Shown here piece after piece: positions 1 to 8,109 of a stretch of DNA of 64,000 nucleotides. The notes under the pieces were generated by a model. It made no database searches. It was not told where the DNA came from and saw only the letters and a program-made list of their open reading frames with translations. A program made the translations under genes and the position numbers. Within the stretch, counting starts at the first letter, position 1; the number at the start of each line of letters is the position of its first letter. The stretch spans positions 309,038 through 373,037 of the forward strand of contig NZ_SMDD01000003.1 of NCBI RefSeq assembly GCF_004343255.1, in the 5' to 3' direction. The stretch is from Laceyella sacchari. GTDB lineage: Bacteria; Bacillota; Bacilli; Thermoactinomycetales; Thermoactinomycetaceae.

Positions 1-127
1 CAATGCGTTGTCGAATCCGCACATGCGTTGCCTGTGGCTCAATATGAATGTCACTCGCCCGCTGTTGGCTTGCTTTAGTCAATAACTGATTGATGAAGTG
101 CATGACATCGTGTTTCTTCCCCACCAT
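1..127 (-). CDS. comGA: ComGA-like type II/IV pilus assembly ATPase, N-terminal fragment
   Basis: The reading frame starts at an ATG at 125-127 and runs off the left edge of the window, so only about 42 residues are visible. They contain the motif KASQQRASDIHIEP followed by VRIRQRI, which is the N-terminal signature of GspE/PilB/ComGA secretion ATPases. In Bacillales the family member at the head of the comG operon powers assembly of the competence pseudopilus at the membrane. A purine-rich GGAGAG lies just upstream of the start. The Walker motifs lie outside the window. A different PilB-type ATPase cannot be excluded. Confidence 0.7.
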   Translation of the reverse strand, partial: MVGKKHDVMHFINQLLTKASQQRASDIHIEPQATHVRIRQRI

Positions 128-296
128 CCCATCTCTCCATTTCATCCAAGCAAATTTGGAGTCGATTTGACATTTTCTACCTTAATATGAAAAATCCTGC
201 CTTTTTTCACCAACAACAGAACGTCTATTCGATTCATTTCAAAAAATAAAAATAAAAAAATTTCATGGATGGTGCATGACATGAGTCCCATCGGCA

Positions 297-302
297 TACA
301 AT
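297..302 (+). promoter_or_regulatory. Candidate -10 element for tRNA-Gln
   Basis: TACAAT lies 14 nt upstream of the tRNA 5' end, the expected distance for a vegetative sigma-A promoter. No convincing -35 hexamer is visible at the right spacing. Confidence 0.35.
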
Positions 303-316
303 AATGATGCCGGCGA

Positions 317-391
317 TGGGGAATAGCCAAGTGGTAAGGCAACGGACTTTGACTCCGTGATGCGTAGGTTCGAATCCTACTTCCCCAGCCA
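317..391 (+). tRNA. tRNA-Gln (TTG anticodon)
   Basis: A full cloverleaf can be drawn. The acceptor pairs TGGGGAA with TTCCCCA, the anticodon stem ACGGA/TCCGT encloses loop CTTTGAC giving anticodon TTG, and the T arm contains GGTTCGAATCC. The genomic CCA end is encoded at 389-391. It stands alone and is followed by its own terminator. Confidence 0.95.
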
Positions 392-395
392 AAAA

Positions 396-429
396 AAGTG
401 GTTGACCCAGATGGGACAACCACTTTTTT
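396..429 (+). terminator. Intrinsic terminator of tRNA-Gln
   Basis: Perfect 8-bp stem AGTGGTTG/CAACCACT followed by a run of T. Confidence 0.85.
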
Positions 430-441
430 CATTCAACCTGA

Positions 442-477
442 CCATATAAAGAATGGCTCCCCAAATGGAAGCCATTC
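442..477 (-). terminator. Intrinsic terminator after terC
   Basis: Stem GAATGGC/GCCATTC just beyond the terC stop, followed on the minus strand by TTTATATGG. The T tract is short. Confidence 0.6.
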
Positions 478-485
478 TTCACAGA

Positions 486-1178
486 CTATGCCGTTTTTTG
501 TTTGCCCATGTTTTTTTTGAGCGTATACCCGATCAAAACGACCAAAACCGCCAACACGATCGGAATCCCGATGCTCCAGCCTTCCTGTCCTTCCAGCAAT
601 GTTTTGGAAATATACGGGTCTTCGACAATCAAACTACCAGCTGTATAACCCAGTATGGCCGATCCGACATACATCAACCATGGAATGCGATTCATCACCT
701 TTGCCACCAATCCGCTGCCCCACATGATGATGGGAATGCTAAGAGCCAGTCCAAACAGAACCAAGAATACGTTCCCATGGGCGCTGGCAGCGACGGCAAC
801 CACATTGTCAAGACTCATCACTACATCGGCAATGATAATCGTTTTGATAGCTGAAACCAAGGTGGTACCCACTGATACATGAGGGCCTTCATCTTCTTCC
901 AGCAAGAGCTTGAGGGCAATCCACAACAGCAACAACCCGCCCATAGTCATCAACAACGGGATTTCCAACAGATATGTGGCGACGGCGGTCAAGGTTGCTC
1001 GCAACAGAATCGCCGCCCCCGCCCCAAAGAGAATCGCTTTCTTCCGTTGCTGTTCCGGCAGATTCCGCGCAGCCATGCCGATGACTACCGCATTGTCGCC
1101 ACTTAAAATAAGGTCCAAGATAATGATGTTGAAAAAACCAACCCAAAATTTCAAATCCATAAACCCAATCGCTTCCAT
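486..1178 (-). CDS. TerC family integral membrane protein (YjbE/YkoY-like, probable manganese exporter)
   Basis: The protein has 230 residues and multiple hydrophobic segments. It carries the duplicated TerC signatures SGDNAVVIGMA (about residues 26-36) and MSLDNVVAVA (about 121-130), whose acidic residues lie in membrane helices. B. subtilis relatives have been linked to manganese efflux and metalation of secreted proteins; that role is by family, not shown here. Start ATG at 1178 has GAGGGG seven bases upstream; an internal Met at residue 7 is a possible alternative. It is preceded by an untranslated stretch of about 250 bases that may be a structured leader. Confidence 0.85.
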   Translation of the reverse strand: MEAIGFMDLKFWVGFFNIIILDLILSGDNAVVIGMAARNLPEQQRKKAILFGAGAAILLRATLTAVATYLLEIPLLMTMGGLLLLWIALKLLLEEDEGPHVSVGTTLVSAIKTIIIADVVMSLDNVVAVAASAHGNVFLVLFGLALSIPIIMWGSGLVAKVMNRIPWLMYVGSAILGYTAGSLIVEDPYISKTLLEGQEGWSIGIPIVLAVLVVLIGYTLKKNMGKQKTA

Positions 1179-1427
1179 TGTTCAGCCCCTCATCTAGCAG
1201 TAATCTGCAAATCCATCCACCCCGAATCCTCATCCCCCAACCCAGGACGAAACAAGGATGCACACAAATGAACGATTCACACCGGCAGGTTCGGCACTTG
1301 CCCCGGTCAAAGGGGCGCCGGGAGGCTTGTCACCCTATCCTTATGATAAAACGGGTCGCGCGATGACAGGAAGGCGTACAACCATAAGTAGCCTGCTTCC
1401 CTTCCCGGCACGTTAGCCTGCGATCGT
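1179..1427 (-). other. Gene-free terC leader region, GC-rich with predicted hairpins
   Basis: About 250 bases separate thiI from terC, both on the minus strand. On that strand it contains short inverted repeats such as GCCCC/GGGGC around 1300-1315 and the strings GGGAAGCAGG and TGTCATCG. TerC-type genes often follow a yybP-ykoY manganese riboswitch, but I could not align the canonical conserved loops with confidence. It is reported as an unassigned leader. Confidence 0.35.
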
Positions 1428-2627
1428 TCAGAAATAAGAGAGTTCCTCATCCGGCTGTTCTGGAACTAAATCAATCACTTCGACGCCATCAACCGCTTCT
1501 TGGATCAACCGCTCCAAGTCCAACTTCGCTTCTTGCGCACGAGCCACTTCTTTATCTGGCTTGGTTTTGGGCGCTTTGGGCAAGAAGACGGTACAACAAT
1601 CTTCATAAGGCAAAATCGATGTTTCATAAGTGCCGATGCGCTTGGCGATATTCATGATCTCATGTTTGTCCATTCCGATCACCGGGCGCAAAATCGGCAT
1701 ACGGGTTACATCATTAATTGCATTCATGCTCTCAAGTGTCTGACTGGCCACTTGGCCCAAGCTCTCCCCAGTTACCAGCGCCAACGCCCCATTGCGCTTA
1801 GCCACCTCTTCGGATATCCGCAACATAATGCGCCGCATGACGGTGATCGAGTACGACTCAAAACAGTGTTTGTTAATTTCTGTTTGGATTTCGGTAAAAG
1901 GCACCACATGTAACTTAATGCGGCCACCGTAACGCGTAAGCGTCTGCGCCAAATCAATCACTTTTTGTTTGGCCCGTTCGCTGGTAAACGGATAACTGTG
2001 AAAATGGATCGCATGCAATTCAGCACCGCGTTTCAGCGCCAAGTAGCCTGCGACAGGGCTGTCAATCCCTCCGGATAAGAGCAACATTACGCGCCCGCTC
2101 ACACCGACAGGCAAGCCTCCCGGCCCGTTGATGTCATTGCCGTAAACGTAAGAATATTTCCCACGTACTTCGACATGAACGGTCAACTCCGGATTGTGCA
2201 CATCTACTTTGAGCTGAGGAAACATCCCCAACAGATAGCCACCCAACCGATGATTCATCTCTTGTGAACCGAGGGGGAACGTTTTATTGGCCCGTTTGCT
2301 GTTCACTTTGAACGTGCGGACGGCATCACGTTGTGACTCAACCAACTCCCGCACCGCACCTTTAATTTCTTCCCAATCAGAGGCGACACGAATCGCCGGG
2401 CTGATGCCTACCAAGCCAAACACTTGAGACACTTCTTCCAAAATAGGCTCGACAGCTTGTTCCCCGAACTCAATAAAAATGCGCCCATGGGTTTTGTTCA
2501 CTTGAACGCCTGGAAACCTTCTCACTTTGTCACGGATATTTTTTACCAGACGGTCTTCAAATTCCGCTTTGTTCTTGCCTTTTAAGGCCAGTTCACCATA
2601 TCGCACCAAAATGCAGTTTCTTTTCAT
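1428..2627 (-). CDS. thiI: tRNA 4-thiouridine synthetase ThiI
   Basis: The 399-residue protein has the order expected of ThiI: an N-terminal ferredoxin-like region, a THUMP RNA-binding domain (about 60-165), and a PP-loop ATPase domain with SGGIDS at 185-190. A catalytic-region cysteine lies in EDCCTVFLP near the C-terminal third. The enzyme adenylates U8 of tRNA and inserts sulfur; in thiamine-making bacteria it can also help load ThiS. There is no C-terminal rhodanese domain, as in Bacillus ThiI, which fits a requirement for the dedicated desulfurase encoded directly upstream. The start overlaps the nifZ stop by four bases, suggesting translational coupling. Confidence 0.95.
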   Translation of the reverse strand: MKRNCILVRYGELALKGKNKAEFEDRLVKNIRDKVRRFPGVQVNKTHGRIFIEFGEQAVEPILEEVSQVFGLVGISPAIRVASDWEEIKGAVRELVESQRDAVRTFKVNSKRANKTFPLGSQEMNHRLGGYLLGMFPQLKVDVHNPELTVHVEVRGKYSYVYGNDINGPGGLPVGVSGRVMLLLSGGIDSPVAGYLALKRGAELHAIHFHSYPFTSERAKQKVIDLAQTLTRYGGRIKLHVVPFTEIQTEINKHCFESYSITVMRRIMLRISEEVAKRNGALALVTGESLGQVASQTLESMNAINDVTRMPILRPVIGMDKHEIMNIAKRIGTYETSILPYEDCCTVFLPKAPKTKPDKEVARAQEAKLDLERLIQEAVDGVEVIDLVPEQPDEELSYF

Positions 2628-3787
2628 CTCTTACGCACCTTTATCACTTGTTGTAATGATGGAATCACCTTTAGCAAGGCTTCCGCCGCATGGCGCACCT
2701 CTTTCTCCGTCGTCATCAAGCCCATGCTGATGCGTATGGAGCCCACCGCCGCTTCATCCTCCAACCCAATCGCTTTGAGCACCCGACTGGGAACCTCTTT
2801 TTTGGATGAACACGCTGATTTGCTGGAAACGAATACCCCCTCTTGCTCCAATGCATGCACGATGACCTCTGATTTCAGTCCGGGGAAAGAGAGACTCAAT
2901 ATGTAGGGAGCCCCACCGTTACCGGTCAGATCACCATTGACGCGGACCTCCTTGATTTCAGCGGTTATGCGCTGAATCAGCCACTCCTTCCATGCACGGC
3001 ACCTTTCCATAAAGGCATCCCTTTGTTTGCCTGCGAGCGCAGTCGCTTTTGCCAAACCGACGATACCGGGTAGATTTTGCGTGCCCGATCGCAAGGCTTG
3101 CTCTTGTCCACCGCCGGCAATAAGGGGCGTCAATTGTAGATTTTTTCGCTTATATAAACAGCCGATTCCTTTCGGCCCGTGAAATTTATGCCCTGACACC
3201 GATAATAGATCAATCCCCCATTGTTCGGGATGAATGGGAAGCTTGGCAAACGATTGGACAGCATCCACATGAAACAAAACTTTGGGATAACGTCTCAACC
3301 GTTTCCCAATCTCACTGATTGGCTGAACGGTTCCGATTTCATTGTTGACGTGCATGACTGAGACAAGCACAGTGTCTTCTGTTATGGATTGTTCCACCAA
3401 TTCAGGGCTGACGCGGCCCAAATGGTCAACAGGGAGCATGCTGATCCGCCATCCCCGCTGTTCCAACTGTTTGCATGTATCATAGACTGAAGGGTGCTCC
3501 AACTCGGTGGTGATGATGTGCTTGCCCCGGTGCTGATACGCTTCGGCCACTCCCTTGATTGCCATATTATTTGCTTCGGTTCCGCCCGAGGTGAAAATGA
3601 TTTCCTGCGGACTGGCAGCGAGCTCTTGAGCAATGATTTTACGGGCTTGCTCCATCAGCCGTTCCGCTTTGACCCCCAACCCGTGCAGAGAAGACGGATT
3701 CCCGTACACATTGGCCATCACATCTGCCATCACCTTGATCACGTCGGCGTCTGTTTGCGTCGTCGCACTGTTGTCCAAATAGATCAT
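2624..3787 (-). CDS. nifZ: Cysteine desulfurase (NifZ-type, ThiI partner)
   Basis: A 387-residue class V aminotransferase-fold enzyme. The PLP lysine lies in SGHKFHGPKG (Lys about 201), and the sulfur-accepting cysteine lies in SSKSACSS (Cys about 326). It releases sulfur from cysteine as a persulfide. Its four-base overlap with thiI is the B. subtilis nifZ-thiI arrangement, so it very likely feeds ThiI for 4-thiouridine rather than iron-sulfur assembly. AGGAGGG precedes the ATG. A broader IscS role cannot be excluded. Confidence 0.92.
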   Translation of the reverse strand: MIYLDNSATTQTDADVIKVMADVMANVYGNPSSLHGLGVKAERLMEQARKIIAQELAASPQEIIFTSGGTEANNMAIKGVAEAYQHRGKHIITTELEHPSVYDTCKQLEQRGWRISMLPVDHLGRVSPELVEQSITEDTVLVSVMHVNNEIGTVQPISEIGKRLRRYPKVLFHVDAVQSFAKLPIHPEQWGIDLLSVSGHKFHGPKGIGCLYKRKNLQLTPLIAGGGQEQALRSGTQNLPGIVGLAKATALAGKQRDAFMERCRAWKEWLIQRITAEIKEVRVNGDLTGNGGAPYILSLSFPGLKSEVIVHALEQEGVFVSSKSACSSKKEVPSRVLKAIGLEDEAAVGSIRISMGLMTTEKEVRHAAEALLKVIPSLQQVIKVRKR

Positions 3788-3839
3788 CGCACAACCCTCC
3801 TTTCATTCTCCTCACTTCTATAACTTCACCATTCTAACA

Positions 3840-3871
3840 TAAAACAAAACACCTGACATGACGGTCAGGTG
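3840..3871 (-). terminator. Intrinsic terminator between malR-like gene and nifZ
   Basis: Eight-base stem CACCTGAC/GTCAGGTG with TTTTGTTTT on the minus strand; it would end transcripts coming from the repressor gene. Confidence 0.8.
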
Positions 3872-3917
3872 TGAGCTTCTTGACAAATCAGTATCATGCT
3901 GACAGTTCCCTTCCCAC

Positions 3918-3995
3918 TAGAGCGTGTCTGATGAATATGCCAGCAGCTCCAAAACTATTTTCTCATTCGCTTCACGCGTTGCCAGACACACCCTA
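3918..3995. repeat. 78-bp element bounded by imperfect 13-bp inverted repeats
   Basis: The left end TAGAGCGTGTCTG and the right end, read inward as TAGGGTGTGTCTG, match at 11 of 13 positions. The interior has no coding capacity. It sits immediately after the stop of the LacI-family gene. The ends resemble terminal inverted repeats of DDE transposons, so this could be a MITE or the remnant of one. A role as a loose transcription-terminator hairpin is also possible. Confidence 0.4.
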
Positions 3996-4006
3996 GCATA
4001 CCTTCC

Positions 4007-5047
4007 TTACCTTCCGGCAGTCTTCTCTCCCCCGCTTCGAACACTTGATGCGCGCACGATCAGTTCAGAAGGGAGCAGAATCTCTTTTTTCATCCCCGCC
4101 TTGGCCGGTTTTTCCAACGTGTCGATCAACAGCTCCATCGCCTCAATCCCCAATTCGTATGCCAATATTCTGACGCTGGTCATCGGGGGGCTTACAAACG
4201 AAAGGAGCGGCGAGTCATTGAAACCAACCACACCCAATTGTTCAGGTACCCGGTAATGGCTTGTCTCAGCGTATTTGAACGCGCCCAGTGCCAACAAATC
4301 GTCCGCCGCCAGCACAGCGTCAAAGGCAATCCCTCTCTCTTTTGCTTCCAAAAGCGCCCGGTACCCACCTTCGATCGAAAACTCCGCTTCAAGCGCATAG
4401 GCTTCATCATATGCGCGTTGCCATTCGTAACATGCTTGCTTGTAACCGGCCAAGCGATCTTGCGTCACCACAAGGCGGCGGTCTCCACCAAGAAACAAGA
4501 CCCGTTCATAGCCTTGTTCAAACAGGTGGATGGTCGCCGTTCGTGCCGCTTGTACATTGTCATTATTGACCGACAGCACGGGCTTTTCCGCACTTCGTCC
4601 GATGAGCACAAACGGAATCTGTTCTTCTGCCAAGGCATCAATCAAGCGGTCTTTCATCCGGGAGGTGGATACAATTAACCCGTCGACACGCCGCTCTTTG
4701 ATTAAGCGCATACATTTTTCCCGCTCCTCTTCCGCGGATGGATTAATCGACAGCAATATATTGTAGTCACGCGCTTGGGCAACCGTAGACATCCCTCTCA
4801 TCACTTCTGAAAAAAAAGGGTTGGCAAAAGCTTCATCGGCTTGCCTGGCAACTGTAAAACCGATGGTACGCGTATGGCTTCTGGCCAGACTTCTAGCAAT
4901 AGCGTTGGGAACATAATTCAATTCCTCCATCGCCTGTTGCACACGCAGCTTCGTTTGAAGGCTGATCCGGTTGCTTCCCGCGATCACACGGGAAACGGTT
5001 GAAGGGGAAACAGCCGCCCGTCTTGCAACATCTTTGATTGTAACCAT
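4007..5047 (-). CDS. LacI family transcriptional repressor, MalR-like
   Basis: A 346-residue regulator. The N-terminal helix-turn-helix (TIKDVARRAAVSPSTVSRV, about 3-21) is followed by the hinge helix region and a periplasmic-binding-protein-like effector domain. Features such as NPFFSEVMRG, VNNDNVQAA and FLGGDRRLVVTQDRLAGY closely resemble Firmicute maltose/maltodextrin repressors (MalR). No sugar transport or hydrolase genes are adjacent, so its regulon lies elsewhere. The ATG is preceded by AAGGAGCG. The effector sugar is inferred from overall similarity only. Confidence 0.85.
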   Translation of the reverse strand: MVTIKDVARRAAVSPSTVSRVIAGSNRISLQTKLRVQQAMEELNYVPNAIARSLARSHTRTIGFTVARQADEAFANPFFSEVMRGMSTVAQARDYNILLSINPSAEEEREKCMRLIKERRVDGLIVSTSRMKDRLIDALAEEQIPFVLIGRSAEKPVLSVNNDNVQAARTATIHLFEQGYERVLFLGGDRRLVVTQDRLAGYKQACYEWQRAYDEAYALEAEFSIEGGYRALLEAKERGIAFDAVLAADDLLALGAFKYAETSHYRVPEQLGVVGFNDSPLLSFVSPPMTSVRILAYELGIEAMELLIDTLEKPAKAGMKKEILLPSELIVRASSVRSGGEKTAGR

Positions 5048-5081
5048 AAAAGCGCTCCTTCACCCATCATTGTTCACCTTC

Positions 5082-5128
5082 ATTATACTCCAGTTGCCGC
5101 ACATTTTCTGGTTAAACAGCGCTAAACC
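5082..5128 (-). promoter_or_regulatory. Candidate promoter -10 and operator upstream of the MalR-like gene
   Basis: TATAAT is present at 5082-5087 on the minus strand. Just upstream at 5110-5128 is an imperfect palindrome centred on AGCGCT with flanking GGTT/AACC arms, a plausible LacI-family operator for autoregulation. No good -35 hexamer is visible. Confidence 0.3.
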
Positions 5129-5153
5129 AGCTTGCAAACGATCGAAAAAGGTT

Positions 5154-5501
5154 TTACCGTGGACATCCAAACTGTTGCCCGATCTCAAAGTACAGGTGCC
5201 AATGTTTTTGGCACCCTGGATTAAACGATCGGCCACACGACGGACAAGCCCCTGCGGCTGAAAGATAATCCCGTATGGACAGCTCTTGTTTGCAACTGCC
5301 ACAAAAGACCGCTTTTTGATCCCACTCCTCCGGTTTCCAGGTTCTGACCAAATGGGTTTCCGCCTCTTGATGGCATTTGATGCAAGGATAATAACGACCG
5401 CAACACGCAAAACGAATCGCGATGATATCCCGCTCGCTACGATAGTGGACGCATCGGGTTTCTTCGTCGACAACAGCTCCGTGAATAATCACCTCGCCCA
5501 C
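5154..5501 (-). CDS. CHY zinc finger protein
   Basis: A 115-residue protein rich in paired Cys and His: VHYRSERDIIAIRFACC, YPCIKCHQEAETH, FCGSCKQ and CPSCGRSF. This spacing matches the CHY zinc-finger family, found in bacteria as stand-alone small proteins and in the eukaryotic Hot13 protein. The molecular role of bacterial members is not established. Start GTG at 5501 has GGGAG nine bases upstream. It lies in a separate unit from msrA because a terminator separates them. Confidence 0.8.
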   Translation of the reverse strand: MGEVIIHGAVVDEETRCVHYRSERDIIAIRFACCGRYYPCIKCHQEAETHLVRTWKPEEWDQKAVFCGSCKQELSIRDYLSAAGACPSCGRSFNPGCQKHWHLYFEIGQQFGCPR

Positions 5502-5520
5502 TGGACCATCTCCCTTCTGA

Positions 5521-5557
5521 AAACGAAAATGGGCCAGCCCAAAAGAGGGCAGCCCAT
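5521..5557 (-). terminator. Intrinsic terminator after msrA
   Basis: ATGGGC/GCCCAT stem with an inner GCCC/GGGC stem, followed by TTTTCGTTTT on the minus strand. Confidence 0.65.
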
Positions 5558-5620
5558 GTCCAAGTTATAGTCCGCGAACCACCCCAAATAAGGAGCAACC
5601 CATCACGGTTAGGGGTAGCG

Positions 5621-6091
5621 TCACAGATGGCAAGAATCCATGCCACGCTTTTGCAGATAGCGCTGATGGTATTCTTCAGCCCGCCAAAAAGTCGTAGCCG
5701 GTTCCACTTGGGTGACGATCGGGTTTTTAAAGCGACCCGAGCGATCCAACGCTTGCTTAGATTCCTCCGCAAGTTTCTTTTGCGTTTCATCATGATAAAA
5801 AATGACGGAACGGTACTGAGTGCCCACATCGGGGCCTTGACGGTTGAGAGTGGTTGGGTTGTGGTTGTTCCAGAACACATCCAGCAGATCTGCATACGTG
5901 ATTTGTTCCGGATCAAACTCGACTTGTACCACTTCTGCGTGTCCTGTTTTATCTGTGCACACTTCTTCGTATGTGGGGTTTTCTTTCGTCCCACCCATAT
6001 AACCGACGGCGGTGTTCAAAACGCCCGGCAGTTTGCGGAACGTCTCTTCTACTCCCCAGAAACATCCTGCACCAAATGTCGCCAATGCCAT
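5621..6091 (-). CDS. msrA: Peptide-methionine (S)-S-oxide reductase MsrA
   Basis: About 156 residues, with the catalytic motif GAGCFWG at the N terminus (Cys about 10) and the MsrA-typical GYMGG and [16 protein letters not shown] segments. It repairs S-epimers of methionine sulfoxide using thioredoxin. I chose the ATG at 6091 because GGAGGG lies eight bases upstream; an in-frame GTG at 6106 abuts the stop of the carbonic anhydrase gene. The two genes are therefore tightly coupled, a repair-plus-CO2-metabolism pairing without an obvious functional link. No MsrB domain is fused. Confidence 0.92.
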   Translation of the reverse strand: MALATFGAGCFWGVEETFRKLPGVLNTAVGYMGGTKENPTYEEVCTDKTGHAEVVQVEFDPEQITYADLLDVFWNNHNPTTLNRQGPDVGTQYRSVIFYHDETQKKLAEESKQALDRSGRFKNPIVTQVEPATTFWRAEEYHQRYLQKRGMDSCHL

Positions 6092-6106
6092 ATCCATACC
6101 CTCCAC

Positions 6107-6667
6107 TCATTTTCTTCCATCGTGAAGCAAGGTTAATTCTCCGGTTTCCGGATGGATCACCAATCCGTGCACAAGCACATCTTTGGGCAACAGAGGATGG
6201 TTTTGGATCATTTTAACACTTTCCATCACGCCTGTCTCCACATCTTTGTACCCGCGCAACCATGTGCCTACATCCACCCCATCTTCGCTCAAGCGGGTAA
6301 GATCAGCGTCCGTGATGCCGCGTTCGTTCAATTCCTCCAACACCGTTTCCGCTGTCAAGCCGACCATACCGCAATCATGATGGCCGACAACCATGATCTC
6401 CTGAGCCTCTAACTTCGTGACAGCCACCAACACGCTACGCATGATGCTACCATATGGCTGACAAATCAGCGCACCGGCTGTTTTCAACACTTTGGCATCC
6501 CCGTTTTTGAGGTTGAGCGCCCGAGGAAGCAATTCCACCAATCGCGTGTCCATGCAAGTGACGACCAACAGCTTCTTGAGGGGATATCGGTTTGCTTTAT
6601 ATGGATCATAAGCTTTATTCTCCACAAATTCGCGATTATGTTGCAAGATGTTTTCCAATTGGCTCAT
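6107..6667 (-). CDS. Beta-class carbonic anhydrase
   Basis: A 186-residue enzyme with zinc ligands in VTCMDTRL (Cys about 38, Asp about 40, Arg about 42) and VGHHDCGM (His about 95, Cys about 98). It interconverts CO2 and bicarbonate in the cytoplasm. Its size and sequence resemble the YvdA-type group of Bacillales. GGGGGGA precedes the ATG. It is first in a two-gene unit with msrA. Confidence 0.92.
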   Translation of the reverse strand: MSQLENILQHNREFVENKAYDPYKANRYPLKKLLVVTCMDTRLVELLPRALNLKNGDAKVLKTAGALICQPYGSIMRSVLVAVTKLEAQEIMVVGHHDCGMVGLTAETVLEELNERGITDADLTRLSEDGVDVGTWLRGYKDVETGVMESVKMIQNHPLLPKDVLVHGLVIHPETGELTLLHDGRK

Positions 6668-6768
6668 CAGAATCCCCCCAGTTCATTGCCAAAAATCCTT
6701 CATATTCATCCATGCGCAGCTCGGGTATACTGTTAAAAAACACGCATCAAAGGAGTTCGATTCGTTGC

Positions 6769-7062
6769 ATGAATTCGACGAAACGCATGTTGCTCTATAA
6801 CATTTTTGGCTGGTTTTTTCTCATTCTCGGCGTGCTTGGATTATTCCTTCCGTTTTTACAGGGCATCCTCTTCCTTCTGATCGGGCTTTATCTTTTGTCA
6901 AAAAGCTCCCCTTGGGCCAAGCGGTGGCTGGAACGCTTGAAATCGCGTTACCCCAAGCTGTCGGCCACATTCGACTCTTGGATTCATCGAGTGGAAGGTT
7001 GGATCATTCCTCCCAACAAGAGAAAACGCAATTGGGGTGCAAATTCCCCCGACCAAGAATGA
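6769..7062 (+). CDS. Small membrane protein, DUF454/PGPGW-like
   Basis: A 97-residue protein with a hydrophobic hairpin (about residues 10-47) containing GWFFLILGVLGLFLPFLQG and ILFLLIGLYLLS. A basic, probably cytoplasmic tail follows. The pattern of two helices with a LPxL-type turn resembles DUF454/PGPGW proteins of unknown function. AGGAG lies 13 bases upstream of the ATG, a slightly long spacing. It runs opposite to its neighbours and has its own terminator. Confidence 0.65.
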   Translation: MNSTKRMLLYNIFGWFFLILGVLGLFLPFLQGILFLLIGLYLLSKSSPWAKRWLERLKSRYPKLSATFDSWIHRVEGWIIPPNKRKRNWGANSPDQE

Positions 7063-7188
7063 AAGCTGTTGCCATCCCCTTTCCCACTTCACGCACGAAA
7101 AACACTGACACATCCCATCCTGCAAAATTCGCAGAGTAGGCGCCGATTCAGTAATAAGCGCCTACACTTGTTCCGTAGCACTAAAGGC

Positions 7189-7220
7189 AACTTCCCATCA
7201 CAGGGAAGTTTTTATTTTTT
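7189..7220 (+). terminator. Intrinsic terminator of the small membrane protein gene
   Basis: AACTTCCC/GGGAAGTT stem followed by TTTATTTTTT; it overlaps the last codons of the convergent methyltransferase gene. Confidence 0.85.
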
Positions 7221-7844
7221 GACGCGACACACGCCCAAACCGTCCCCGATGGTCAGAATAATGGATTCCAACCGCGGATCTTCGGCTAGTTGTCGGTTGA
7301 ACCGACGAATCGTCACTGGAGAAGGCCCTTGGTAGGATTCGTCGAAAATCCGGCCGTTTTGGAAAAGATTATCGGCAGCAATCACCGCGCCGGGCGAAGC
7401 CAATGCAATCGCTTGTTCCAGGTAGTGCGGATAGTTGGGCTTATCAGCATCGAGAAAGAAGAAATCAAATTTCTCTTGACTTTCCACCAGCTTAGCCAAA
7501 CTCTCTGTGGCATCACCCACCATAATCGTGACGCGATCTGCCAGCCCGGCTTTGGCCACATTCTCCCGCGCGAATGCCGCATGCTCCTCCTTCAATTCCA
7601 ACGAAATCACTTGCCCGTCCGCAGGCAGTGCACGCGCCAGCCAGATCGTACTGTATCCGCCCAGCGCTCCAATTTCCAGCACACGTTTGGCTCCCGATAA
7701 ACCGGCCAACAGATATAGGGTTTTGCCCACTTCCGGCGGCACCGATATTTGCGGCATACCCCGCTCATCCAAACCAGGCGCGATGCTTTTCAACACTTCA
7801 TCCTCTTGGGCGAATAGCGAGCGAACATATTCTTGTTCCCGCAA
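7212..7844 (-). CDS. SAM-dependent O-methyltransferase (COG4122 type)
   Basis: A 210-residue Rossmann-fold enzyme of the Methyltransf_3 family. VLEIGALGGYSTIWLA (about 66-81) is the SAM-binding motif and FFLDADKPNY (about 130-140) the metal/acceptor motif. Family members methylate catechols or, as with TrmR/YrrM, tRNA wobble uridine; the sequence departs enough from YrrM that I do not assign that substrate. TTG start with GGGGAG upstream. It is monocistronic, convergent with the gene to its left. Confidence 0.82.
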   Translation of the reverse strand: MREQEYVRSLFAQEDEVLKSIAPGLDERGMPQISVPPEVGKTLYLLAGLSGAKRVLEIGALGGYSTIWLARALPADGQVISLELKEEHAAFARENVAKAGLADRVTIMVGDATESLAKLVESQEKFDFFFLDADKPNYPHYLEQAIALASPGAVIAADNLFQNGRIFDESYQGPSPVTIRRFNRQLAEDPRLESIILTIGDGLGVCRVKK

Positions 7845-7897
7845 GAAACTTCTCCCCTTTATTGTAATTGGTGATCCTACAAATTAATTTTAGCGTT

Positions 7898-7930
7898 AAA
7901 TAAAAAGAAAAGATACCTTTGCAGGTATCT
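7898..7930 (-). terminator. Intrinsic terminator of tRNA-Gly
   Basis: AGATACC/GGTATCT stem with TTTCTTTTTATTT following on the minus strand. Confidence 0.85.
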
Positions 7931-7941
7931 CTTTAAAAATG

Positions 7942-8015
7942 TGGAGCGGATGACGGGAATCGAACCCGCGCTGCTAGCTTGGGAAGCTAGAGTTCTACCA
8001 TTGAACTACATCCGC
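7942..8015 (-). tRNA. tRNA-Gly (CCC anticodon)
   Basis: On the minus strand the acceptor GCGGATG pairs with CATCCGC. The anticodon stem CTAGC/GCTAG holds loop TTCCCAA, giving anticodon CCC, and the T arm reads GGTTCGATTCC. CCA is encoded. CCC is a less common glycine isoacceptor in Bacillales, which often manage with GCC and UCC. Confidence 0.93.
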
Positions 8016-8075
8016 ATATTAATATGTTCGCTGACATTTAATATTTTAACAGAGAACCAATCTGTTGGCAAGCAC

Positions 8076-8102
8076 AAAAAGCCCCCAAAGCGGGAGCTTT
8101 TT
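8076..8102 (-). terminator. Intrinsic terminator, usable in both directions
   Basis: AAAAAGC/GCTTTTT stem with an inner CCC/GGG pairing just past the stop of the DUF4190-like gene. Confidence 0.75.
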
Positions 8103-8109
8103 GGGGTGC

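Noticed and set aside
1179..1427. yybP-ykoY manganese riboswitch before terC
   Set aside because: Expected by gene family, but the conserved loops did not align well enough to claim it.
5437..5994. 185-residue minus-strand frame overlapping msrA in another frame
   Set aside because: Its sequence is an alternate-frame reading of msrA, which has clear catalytic motifs and a good start.
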